This document shows, in pieces, positions 1-4,706 of a stretch of DNA of 12,392 bases. Positions within the stretch are counted from its first letter, which is position 1. The number at the start of each line of letters is the position of its first letter. The DNA lies in NCBI GenBank assembly GCA_002792495.1, contig PFOK01000063.1, forward strand, positions 1 to 12,392, read 5' to 3'. Origin of the DNA: Candidatus Peregrinibacteria bacterium CG_4_10_14_0_2_um_filter_43_11 (lineage in GTDB: Bacteria; Patescibacteriota; Gracilibacteria; UM-FILTER-43-11). A program made the position numbers and the translations under genes. Below the pieces are notes generated by a model. It ran no database searches and was not told the DNA's origin. It saw nothing but the letters and a program-made list of their open reading frames with translations.

Positions 1-181
1 TATCATCTTCAATTTGATTGATTTGCTTAATAGCCCTTCTTAGGAGAGGGAGTACTAAATATTCGGTATCGAATTCACGGAGTTTTTTAAATTCTTCAGG
101 TTTTATATATTGATAACCAAGATCATGTTCAAAGAATGAGATGATATGATTTTCGACGGTGTATTGTTCGTTGAAGCGCAT
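1..181 (-). CDS. hsdR: Type I restriction enzyme R subunit, N-terminal fragment (cut by window edge)
   Basis: The minus strand is open from an ATG at 181 to the window edge and encodes 60 residues, starting MRFNEQYTVENHII and running through IKPEEFKKLREFDTEYLVLPLLRRAI. This is the characteristic opening of HsdR, the ATP-dependent translocase/endonuclease subunit of type I restriction enzymes: the RFNEQYTVE motif and a Y-x-x-I-K-P-E-E-F segment come just before the nuclease domain. The nuclease and helicase domains must lie beyond position 1. The gene follows the SEC-C gene on the same strand after a 91-bp gap holding a long palindrome (213-242), so hsdR may have its own control. There is no clear Shine-Dalgarno before the ATG. 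Identification rests on the N-terminal signature plus hsdS and hsdM in the same locus. Confidence 0.88.
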   Translation of the reverse strand, partial: MRFNEQYTVENHIISFFEHDLGYQYIKPEEFKKLREFDTEYLVLPLLRRAIKQINQIEDD

Positions 182-212
182 GGGTTATTCTTTAGAGATT
201 ATTTGGGATTTG

Positions 213-242
213 GATCGTTTTGTTGACGTCAACAAAATGATC
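213..242. promoter_or_regulatory. 30-bp near-perfect palindrome upstream of hsdR
   Basis: Bases 218-237 form a perfect 20-bp palindrome with half-site TTTTGTTGAC. After one mismatched pair (G217/T238) the symmetry continues with GATC on both sides, giving 15 potential pairs of which 14 are exact. The site lies 32 bp before the hsdR start and 31 bp after the SEC-C stop. A dimeric repressor operator is the simplest reading, because the exact centre leaves no hairpin loop. An RNA hairpin with a 4-nt loop is the alternative. TTGACG inside it could act as a -35, but no good -10 follows at normal spacing. Confidence 0.55.
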
Positions 243-272
243 GACAGGGCTTTTTTTAGCGTTATTTATAGG

Positions 273-809
273 TTATCGGCCACAGCATTTTTTGAATTTT
301 TTACCGCTTCCGCAAGGACAAGGATCGTTGCGATTAATTTTCTGTCTAACGCCTACAGTTTCATCAATAATAAGGCGATCAATTCCGTTTTTTTCAAATT
401 CTATTTCATATTTTTCATTACATTTTCCTTGTTCATTCATTCGTTCAAAAAGAGACATATCCTGCAGTTCTACCAATTCATATAGTTTGCTTAAATCACG
501 CGCGCCCAAACGATCGATAAGAGAATCCCAAAAATCATTATCGTTGTATTCTATGTGAAATTTGGCTGCATCACTGTCTAATTCCAAATATTGAGTGGGA
601 AACCATTTTTTCATTCCATCGTCATATTGAACATATTTTTTCAAATCCGCTTCACCGGCTTTGGAATAAATAAATTTAGCCATATCGTCATGCTCCTGCA
701 TAATGGGGTCTTGTTTTGAACCGTCACGGTGAGCGTTTACCATCCAATTGCCGAGATAAACTAATTCAAGAAGGGTTTTTAGTTGTTTTTTGGTGAGATC
801 AAGTTGCAT
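273..809 (-). CDS. SEC-C zinc-motif protein of the RM locus
   Basis: This 178-residue protein has an N-terminal region of unknown fold (about 1-150, mostly helical, acidic) and a C-terminal SEC-C zinc-binding motif at about 160-178: RNDPCPCGSGKKFKKCCG, with Cys 164, 166, 175 and 176. SEC-C motifs occur at the C-terminus of SecA, where they bind zinc and SecB, and in many unrelated small proteins where they probably mediate protein or nucleic-acid contacts. No SecA ATPase is present here. The gene sits between the HEPN gene and hsdR, 17 bp after the former, on the same strand, so it is probably co-transcribed. It starts at the ATG at 809 directly after a C-rich run (810-821). Its job in the locus is not known; an adaptor or regulator of the RM or RNase components is only a guess. 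Confidence 0.8.
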   Translation of the reverse strand: MQLDLTKKQLKTLLELVYLGNWMVNAHRDGSKQDPIMQEHDDMAKFIYSKAGEADLKKYVQYDDGMKKWFPTQYLELDSDAAKFHIEYNDNDFWDSLIDRLGARDLSKLYELVELQDMSLFERMNEQGKCNEKYEIEFEKNGIDRLIIDETVGVRQKINRNDPCPCGSGKKFKKCCGR

Positions 810-821
810 GGGGGGGTGGGG
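810..821 (-). repeat. C-rich homopolymer tract touching the SEC-C start codon
   Basis: On the coding strand four C, one A and seven C run directly into the ATG at 809. In a very A+T-rich neighbourhood this is conspicuous, and it occupies the place where a ribosome-binding site and spacer would be. Homopolymer runs of this length can slip, which would change spacing. No in-frame effect is expected because the run is outside the reading frame. Confidence 0.5.
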
Positions 822-826
822 TTAGG

Positions 827-1423
827 TTATTTTTTGGCAATTATGTTATTATGTAGAGCAACATACATATTAATTAAAACAGGTATCTGATCCACACATT
901 CTTTGCAATCTTTATCCTTAAACCCATACACAGTTCCGGAATGTATAAGTTTATTGCGCTGTTTATATATTCGTCTGAAAAGCACAAGCAAATTTTTGTA
1001 TTGATTCTCTTTATCAATACCTTCTATAACTTTTTCAAATGACTGATTTGTGATCGTTTTAAATAAGTCACGCCGTTTATCAAACTCCTTGTTATCCAGC
1101 AGGAGTTTATTCTGAATGTTGCTCGGTAATTTTAAATTAACCATCAACTCTACTAGCAGATTTTTACTAAGTAATTCCGCTAGAATACAGAAAAACACAA
1201 TAACGGCTATTTCTTGCTCCTTTGAATTGGAATTTTGATAATTTTTTTGAAGTACATTAAGAACTACATTAATTGTTGAAGGAAAATATGATTGATTGCT
1301 TTCATGTTTGCATTTATGGCATTTTTCAAATTGAGAAATGATAAATTTACATTTTTTACAAACTAAATAACAATTACATTTTGTACTCCATTTTTGCTTA
1401 TTTTTACTTTCTGATAAATTCAT
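827..1423 (-). CDS. Zinc-ribbon plus HEPN-domain putative RNase
   Basis: The 198-residue product has a cysteine cluster at its N-terminus (Cys 16, 18, 22, 25, then 35 and 38) that looks like a zinc ribbon. A helical domain from about 48 to 190 follows. Near its end stands RNKLIH (Arg156-Asn157-x3-His161), the RNxxxH / R-x4-6-H signature of catalytically competent HEPN ribonucleases, followed by a long helix as usual in that fold. A further Cys pair (173, 176) is present. HEPN enzymes are metal-independent RNases in toxin-antitoxin, abortive infection and CRISPR systems. The gene lies 17 bp after hsdS and upstream of the SEC-C gene, a slot equivalent to that of PrrC in EcoprrI-type loci. The HEPN call rests on the motif and helical context, so a non-nuclease helical protein remains possible. 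Codon use is very A+T-rich. Confidence 0.6.
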   Translation of the reverse strand: MNLSESKNKQKWSTKCNCYLVCKKCKFIISQFEKCHKCKHESNQSYFPSTINVVLNVLQKNYQNSNSKEQEIAVIVFFCILAELLSKNLLVELMVNLKLPSNIQNKLLLDNKEFDKRRDLFKTITNQSFEKVIEGIDKENQYKNLLVLFRRIYKQRNKLIHSGTVYGFKDKDCKECVDQIPVLINMYVALHNNIIAKK

Positions 1424-1440
1424 AATGTTAAATTAAGTTA

Positions 1441-2583
1441 TTAAATTATTCTTACTTTTCCACTCAAAAGGTCATTCATAAGGCCTTTTTTGAGTTTTAG
1501 AAAGTGAGATTTAATTTGCTGATTTATTAATATTTTCATATCGATCGAAGTGAGAATTACAATCAGTTTTTTTTGTTCAGCAACTGATGGTATAGGGATT
1601 TCAACGGTCTCTAATTTTTTAATGGTTAATGCTTTCTGACTTGATCCACCAGATATTTTGTTCAATTTATCTCTGTAAAAACTAGAGGCAAGTATCATTT
1701 TTAAGTATTCGGGTAGAACTAAGTTTTTCAATTTTCTAATCCATACTGAATTGCCGTCCTTAAAATAAAAAGTTTCATTTTTAACCAAATAAATATCACC
1801 AATTGTTCCCACAGCTGTTATCAGTAAATCTCCCTCCTCAGGGGCACCAAAGCGTTCTTTGAATTTATTAAACCTATCAACTGAAATATAGAGAGGATTA
1901 GTAACTGGTATATTTTTTGATTTTTTAATAATTTCGGTTGAACGATAAAAAGGAACTCCTTCTTCTACATAATCTGCAACCATAACTCTTTTGCTTGAGG
2001 TGACTTCAGCGATTTCATAAATTCGGTATTTTTTACTATTTATATGAGTTGAAAATAGTGTTGCAACAAGGCCTTTTTTCAATTTCTCGGTTTGTTCAAT
2101 AATCCGCTCCACTTTTTCAATTTCGGAGTCGACTTTGGATAGGATGGTGGCGATTTTGGTTTGCTCAAGAGAAGGAGGAAGCAAGATAGGGTACTCAATA
2201 AGGTGAGGTAATCGTAAAGATTTTACTGTTGAACCAACAGCTACTTTTTCAAAATATTTTTTGAAACAATCTATATTATAATAAACAAACATAGGACTTA
2301 CTCCTTCTTTGAAATTATAAGCTGCGTATGCTCGTTGATGTAGATCAAACTTACCGGAGAAAAATTTGGGGATGAATTCAGCACCTTCTCCGGGAATAAT
2401 AATAGCTACACTGTCGAAAAGATATTTATTACTTCGTTTTATGACTGATGAACGATCAAATAATGGGTAATCCCCATATTCTTGTGCATCTTGTGAGTTT
2501 GTTTTTCCATTTTTTACATCAGCGATTTCACCTAAAGTAGATAATTCCCACCCCGCCGGTATTTGCTTAGCTTTGATTGACAT
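1441..2583 (-). CDS. hsdS: Type I restriction-modification specificity subunit S
   Basis: HsdS chooses the DNA sequence methylated or cut by the HsdM/HsdR complex. The 380-residue protein shows the usual two-fold layout: target recognition domain 1 at about 12-138, a central conserved helix (LEQTKIATILSKVDSEIEKVERIIEQ region, 139-180), recognition domain 2 at about 185-332, and a distal conserved helix (AEQKKLIVILTSIDMKI, then LKKGLMNDLLSGKVRI at the end). LKKGL recurs after both helices, as expected for the internal repeat. The ATG at 2583 is chosen over an upstream TTG at 2589 because the ATG gives MSIKAKQIPAGW, matching the start of the upstream NYN gene. No Shine-Dalgarno is visible. Length and domain balance are normal, so the gene looks intact. 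The recognised sequence cannot be predicted from this. Confidence 0.93.
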   Translation of the reverse strand: MSIKAKQIPAGWELSTLGEIADVKNGKTNSQDAQEYGDYPLFDRSSVIKRSNKYLFDSVAIIIPGEGAEFIPKFFSGKFDLHQRAYAAYNFKEGVSPMFVYYNIDCFKKYFEKVAVGSTVKSLRLPHLIEYPILLPPSLEQTKIATILSKVDSEIEKVERIIEQTEKLKKGLVATLFSTHINSKKYRIYEIAEVTSSKRVMVADYVEEGVPFYRSTEIIKKSKNIPVTNPLYISVDRFNKFKERFGAPEEGDLLITAVGTIGDIYLVKNETFYFKDGNSVWIRKLKNLVLPEYLKMILASSFYRDKLNKISGGSSQKALTIKKLETVEIPIPSVAEQKKLIVILTSIDMKILINQQIKSHFLKLKKGLMNDLLSGKVRII

Positions 2584-2584
2584 T
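2548..2584 (-). repeat. Direct repeat copy A: 5' end of hsdS
   Basis: This 37-bp stretch covers the first codons of hsdS and matches 3290-3326 at 32 of 37 positions, with no gaps and in the same orientation. Translated it gives MSIKAKQIPAGW against MSIQAKQIPAGW in the NYN gene. The similarity stops on the 3' side of the GW codons and just upstream of the ATG, so it spans only the start module. Confidence 0.85.
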
Positions 2585-2612
2585 GGCAATGAGTAATTGA
2601 TATAATTTACAT

Positions 2613-2629
2613 GTAAGATTTATTCTTAC
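2613..2629. repeat. Small perfect inverted repeat between NYN gene and hsdS
   Basis: GTAAGA and TCTTAC are separated by five bases (TTTAT) in the 49-bp gap between the NYN stop and the hsdS ATG. It could form a weak 6-bp hairpin in the leader of hsdS or be a small protein site. No U-tract follows on the minus strand, so it is not a terminator for the operon. Confidence 0.35.
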
Positions 2630-2632
2630 TAT

Positions 2633-3325
2633 TCACGCGGTCCCGCCACTTGTGGTGGGATTTTCGCTATATGGGCGATTTTTCTTGCCTTGGTAGAAAT
2701 GACCGAAATTGATATATCGGTTACAAATTTCAAACAGCTCTTTTGATGTTTGCCCGCGAACGCCAACAACATAAATCCTTTTCCCTTTGACCTTTAATCT
2801 TTCCAAAGGAGCATGAAAATCCGAATCGCCGGAAAATAGCATAATCGCTGACACTTTTTCCAGGTCGTCGAGGATGTCCATAGTCATTTCTACATCAAAA
2901 TTACACTTTGGCTCTTCAATCAGGATTCCCGATTTTTGCACTTCTTCCACGAGTTCTTTTAATTTAATCGTTACCCCATCATCAAATAAAGTTAGTGTTC
3001 TTTCCTTAAATAGCAGTGCTTCACCGATAGTTTTTTTGATATATTTAACCGGTTTTGCCTTTAAAATAGCTCCGGTTTTTCTTATACGCTTATGGAAACT
3101 CTGTGATCTTTTTAAATTCCTCTCATCCAAGCCGTAATAAACCCTGACCTCTTTCATGCCATGAATCGCAAATAGTTCCGAAACTACATCCTCAAATCTG
3201 AATCGCCATCTCAAAACCTTCTGCCAATGAAACATATTAGATAAATCAAGATATGCTACGATCGCAGTTTCTTTTTGAAGTTCTTTTTTCCATCCCGCCG
3301 GTATTTGTTTCGCTTGTATTGACAT
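2633..3325 (-). CDS. NYN-domain (LabA/DUF88-like) putative RNase with an HsdS-like leader
   Basis: The 230-residue protein carries a NYN domain, a PIN-like metal-dependent nuclease fold, at about 21-210. Visible landmarks are AYLDLSNM (Asp27), KCNFDVEMTMDIL (Asp144), the family-typical LFSGDSDFHAPLERLK (Asp167, Asp169), then KGKRIYVVG and a terminal SKELFEICNRYINF helix. These acidic residues are the expected metal-binding set, so the enzyme should be active on RNA. The first 12 residues, MSIQAKQIPAGW, are foreign to NYN proteins and nearly copy the start of HsdS encoded just downstream (32/37 bp identity). The last residues, PTTSGGTA, are encoded by a palindromic element. It lies 58 bp after the 124-residue gene and 49 bp before the hsdS ATG. 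Partner and substrate are unknown; a role as RNA-targeting effector of the RM locus is inference. Confidence 0.85.
   Translation of the reverse strand: MSIQAKQIPAGWKKELQKETAIVAYLDLSNMFHWQKVLRWRFRFEDVVSELFAIHGMKEVRVYYGLDERNLKRSQSFHKRIRKTGAILKAKPVKYIKKTIGEALLFKERTLTLFDDGVTIKLKELVEEVQKSGILIEEPKCNFDVEMTMDILDDLEKVSAIMLFSGDSDFHAPLERLKVKGKRIYVVGVRGQTSKELFEICNRYINFGHFYQGKKNRPYSENPTTSGGTA
2641..2664 (+). terminator. Terminator-like palindrome at the NYN 3' end, oriented against the operon
   Basis: TCCCGCCA and TGGTGGGA form an 8-bp stem (one G-U pair on the plus strand) around a CTTG loop, followed directly by TTTT on the plus strand. On the minus strand the wobble becomes an A/C mismatch and no U-tract follows, so it favours plus-strand RNA. 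It overlaps the last codons of the NYN gene. The left arm (CCCGCC) is shared with a palindrome at 10531-10551 read on the minus strand, suggesting a dispersed repeat family. Confidence 0.4.
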
Positions 3326-3326
3326 T
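3290..3326 (-). repeat. Direct repeat copy B: 5' end of the NYN gene
   Basis: This is the partner of 2548-2584. It contains the NYN start codon and codes the HsdS-like leader MSIQAKQIPAGW. Four of the five differences lie in the codons for residues 2-6 and one at the GW end. Only one changes an amino acid (Lys4 to Gln4), so the peptide is better conserved than the DNA. Confidence 0.85.
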
Positions 3327-3361
3327 TTTTGACTTAAATTGTTGTTGTTTAGTTGGAATTG

Positions 3362-3385
3362 CTCTTGATCTGGATCAGGAGTTTT
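3362..3385 (+). terminator. Terminator-like palindrome between the 124-residue gene and NYN
   Basis: CTCTTGATCT and GGATCAGGAG form a near-perfect 20-bp palindrome (one internal T/G pair, T/G at the centre) followed on the plus strand by TTTT. It abuts the stop codon of the minus-strand gene ending at 3384. The pairing is better in plus-strand RNA, where T/G becomes a wobble, and no U-tract follows on the minus strand. It may instead be an operator for the NYN gene. Confidence 0.35.
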
Positions 3386-3758
3386 AAAGATCGAGTAAAT
3401 CCATTACGAATTTATGCATTTTGACAATGGTTTTTTTTGCATATTCAATAGCTTTTTTTGCCTCTTTCATCACAGATTCATCTAAGTACTCTCCCATGAA
3501 AGCCATTGAGACATAACCGAAATTTTGTCCTCTGTTTTCGCTGTGCTCGATAAGTTGAGTTATCATGGGGTCATCCATGAACTGCCTTTTATTTTTACTG
3601 ATAATTTCAAAAGTTAGCGGATTAATCGCAACCTCAACTACAACAAAAACGCGAGAAACCCGATCATCCAAGATTCTTGTTTCAATAATAAGTTTAGCCT
3701 CGGAATATGGACCCACTTCGCCCCAAAGCTGATCACGCTGTTTCTGAGTTAATTTCAT
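3384..3758 (-). CDS. Unrecognised 124-residue protein coupled to the Bro-N gene
   Basis: I do not recognise the family. The product is soluble in appearance, with no signal peptide, membrane span or cysteine cluster. It appears to have a strand-rich first half (KLIIETRILDDRVSRVFVVVEVAINPLTFEII, about 23-54) and a helical second half ending in a long basic-amphipathic helix (SVMKEAKKAIEYAKKTIVKMHKFVMDLLDL, 95-124). Its ATG at 3758 overlaps the stop of the Bro-N gene in an ATGA arrangement (3755-3758), so the two are almost certainly translated together and may form a pair. That coupling, the A+T-rich codon use and the position inside an RM operon make it a cargo gene. An antitoxin-like or regulatory partner role is possible but unsupported by motif. 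Confidence 0.75.
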   Translation of the reverse strand: MKLTQKQRDQLWGEVGPYSEAKLIIETRILDDRVSRVFVVVEVAINPLTFEIISKNKRQFMDDPMITQLIEHSENRGQNFGYVSMAFMGEYLDESVMKEAKKAIEYAKKTIVKMHKFVMDLLDL

Positions 3759-4615
3759 TTTTTCTTCTTTTCATTAGATATTTGCTTCTTTTTCTCATTT
3801 GCCAACCCCAAAAAATTCTCCTTACTCACAACTCTCTTCCCACTTTTTTGCTCAACATCTTTTCGTGCCTTTCCAGCAACTTCACCGCCTTGCTGTGCGG
3901 CTTTTTTATTCTGTGGAAACCCTTGTACATTTTTGTTTTTAGTAATTTCAGTCGTGGCCGCTTCGCCAAGCATAGAAAAGATAAGCTCAAGATCGGTCAT
4001 GTGGTCTCGCAAATTTTCACGCTTCAAAGCCTTATATTTCTTATGTTGATTTGGAGTCATGCCAAAAGTCGCCTTGGCTATTTCCGCCGTCAAAATTGAA
4101 TATTCTTTGCCCTCTTTTACTCCGCGTTTTTGCCATTCATCTGTCAAGGTTTCTCGTACTTCAATGCCTCGCATGCGTTTTTCAATCCATCCTTCGGGGT
4201 AGCCTTTTGCTTTATATAATGCTCTTGTTCTTTTTGTCCCCAGTTCCGGATCTTCTATTTCTTGAATCCTTTCATAGCCTACTTGTGCCAACCAACGCTT
4301 GAAAGGTTCGGCTTTGGGAGAGGTTATTGACTGAACTATTCTAAAAATACCTTCCGTATTTGAGCAATTCAGCTTTTGGGTACCTCCGGCAGTTTCGACA
4401 GAAAGGGGGGTGACAATTTGTCCCCACCCTTTGGATAATTCTTCATCCCTAAGCCTCATTTTACGAATATAATCCTTTGAATTAGATGTATCGGTTAAAA
4501 CTTCTACAACGTCATTTATAACAAACCACCACTCTTTTTTGTGTGTCGTTCGTCTGACTTCTTTGCCCTTGAAAATCGCGATTTTTGTTTCCTGGTTGTC
4601 ATCATTTTTTTGCAT
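3755..4615 (-). CDS. Bro-N domain protein (phage antirepressor / DinD-like)
   Basis: The 286-residue protein begins with a Bro-N domain at about 11-118: KIAIFKGKEVRRTTHKKEWWFVINDVVEVLTD, then a strand-turn region, then TEGIFRIVQSITSPKAEPFKRWLAQVGYERIQE. Bro-N is a DNA-binding domain of phage antirepressors, baculovirus BRO proteins and DinD. The C-terminal part (TEITKN region at 222, GGEVAGKARKDVEQKSGKRVVSKENF at 243-268) resembles the tail of DinD-like proteins, and the last 16 residues are strongly lysine-rich. In type I RM loci such genes are known guests next to hsd genes. A promoter-like sequence and a 24-bp palindrome lie just upstream, so it may control its own transcription. It overlaps the next gene by 4 bp. 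Antirepressor versus RM regulator cannot be decided from sequence. Confidence 0.85.
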   Translation of the reverse strand: MQKNDDNQETKIAIFKGKEVRRTTHKKEWWFVINDVVEVLTDTSNSKDYIRKMRLRDEELSKGWGQIVTPLSVETAGGTQKLNCSNTEGIFRIVQSITSPKAEPFKRWLAQVGYERIQEIEDPELGTKRTRALYKAKGYPEGWIEKRMRGIEVRETLTDEWQKRGVKEGKEYSILTAEIAKATFGMTPNQHKKYKALKRENLRDHMTDLELIFSMLGEAATTEITKNKNVQGFPQNKKAAQQGGEVAGKARKDVEQKSGKRVVSKENFLGLANEKKKQISNEKKKK

Positions 4616-4631
4616 ATCTGTAATATTAAGT

Positions 4632-4661
4632 GATATAATTTTATTGATCAGTACTGGTCAA
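4632..4661 (-). promoter_or_regulatory. Predicted promoter for the Bro-N gene
   Basis: Read on the minus strand, TTGACC (4661-4656) is followed after 18 bp by TATATC (4637-4632). The expected start of RNA is near 4625, about 10 nt before the ATG at 4615, giving a very short leader. The -35 lies inside the 24-bp palindrome at 4641-4664, as expected for a repressed promoter. Confidence 0.45.
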
Positions 4662-4664
4662 TAA
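4641..4664. promoter_or_regulatory. 24-bp operator-like palindrome before the Bro-N gene
   Basis: The half-sites TTATTGATCAGT and ACTGGTCAATAA are complementary at 11 of 12 positions (T4648 against G4657 is the exception). The centre is exact, with no loop, which fits a DNA site for a symmetric dimer better than an RNA hairpin. It covers the -35 of the minus-strand promoter and the expected start region of a possible plus-strand promoter (TATAAT at 4634-4639). Candidate binders encoded nearby are the Bro-N protein and the MerR-like domain of HsdM. Confidence 0.55.
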
Positions 4665-4702
4665 CTCTAAGGCTTGAGGGCTCCATGATTGGAGTCCTTT
4701 TT
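4646..4702 (+). ncRNA. Possible small plus-strand RNA between hsdM and the Bro-N gene
   Basis: A perfect TATAAT stands at 4634-4639 on the plus strand with a poor -35 (TTGCAT, 18 bp upstream). A strong plus-strand terminator ends at about 4702. An RNA from about 4646 to 4702 would be near 57 nt. No plus-strand gene otherwise explains the terminator. The weak -35 keeps this speculative. Confidence 0.2.
4677..4702 (+). terminator. Intrinsic terminator on the plus strand in the hsdM-Bro-N gap
   Basis: AGGGCTCCA (4677-4685) pairs with TGGAGTCCT (4690-4698) in a 9-bp stem with one G-U pair and a TGAT loop. Five Ts run from 4698 to 4702, the first of them closing the stem. On the minus strand the stem has an A/C mismatch and is preceded, not followed, by the A/T run, so it should not stop the hsd operon. 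It could block antisense transcription into hsdM or end a small RNA. Confidence 0.6.
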
Positions 4703-4706
4703 GCAT

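Noticed and set aside
1463..1496. CTCAAAAGG ... CCTTTTTTGAG inverted repeat near the end of hsdS
   Set aside because: It lies in the codons for the conserved LKKGLMNDLLSGK segment, arms are of unequal length, and coding constraint explains it.
2584..2589. TTG start giving HsdS an extra MP at its N-terminus
   Set aside because: The ATG two codons later matches the NYN leader exactly and the repeat similarity begins there; TTG adds nothing conserved.
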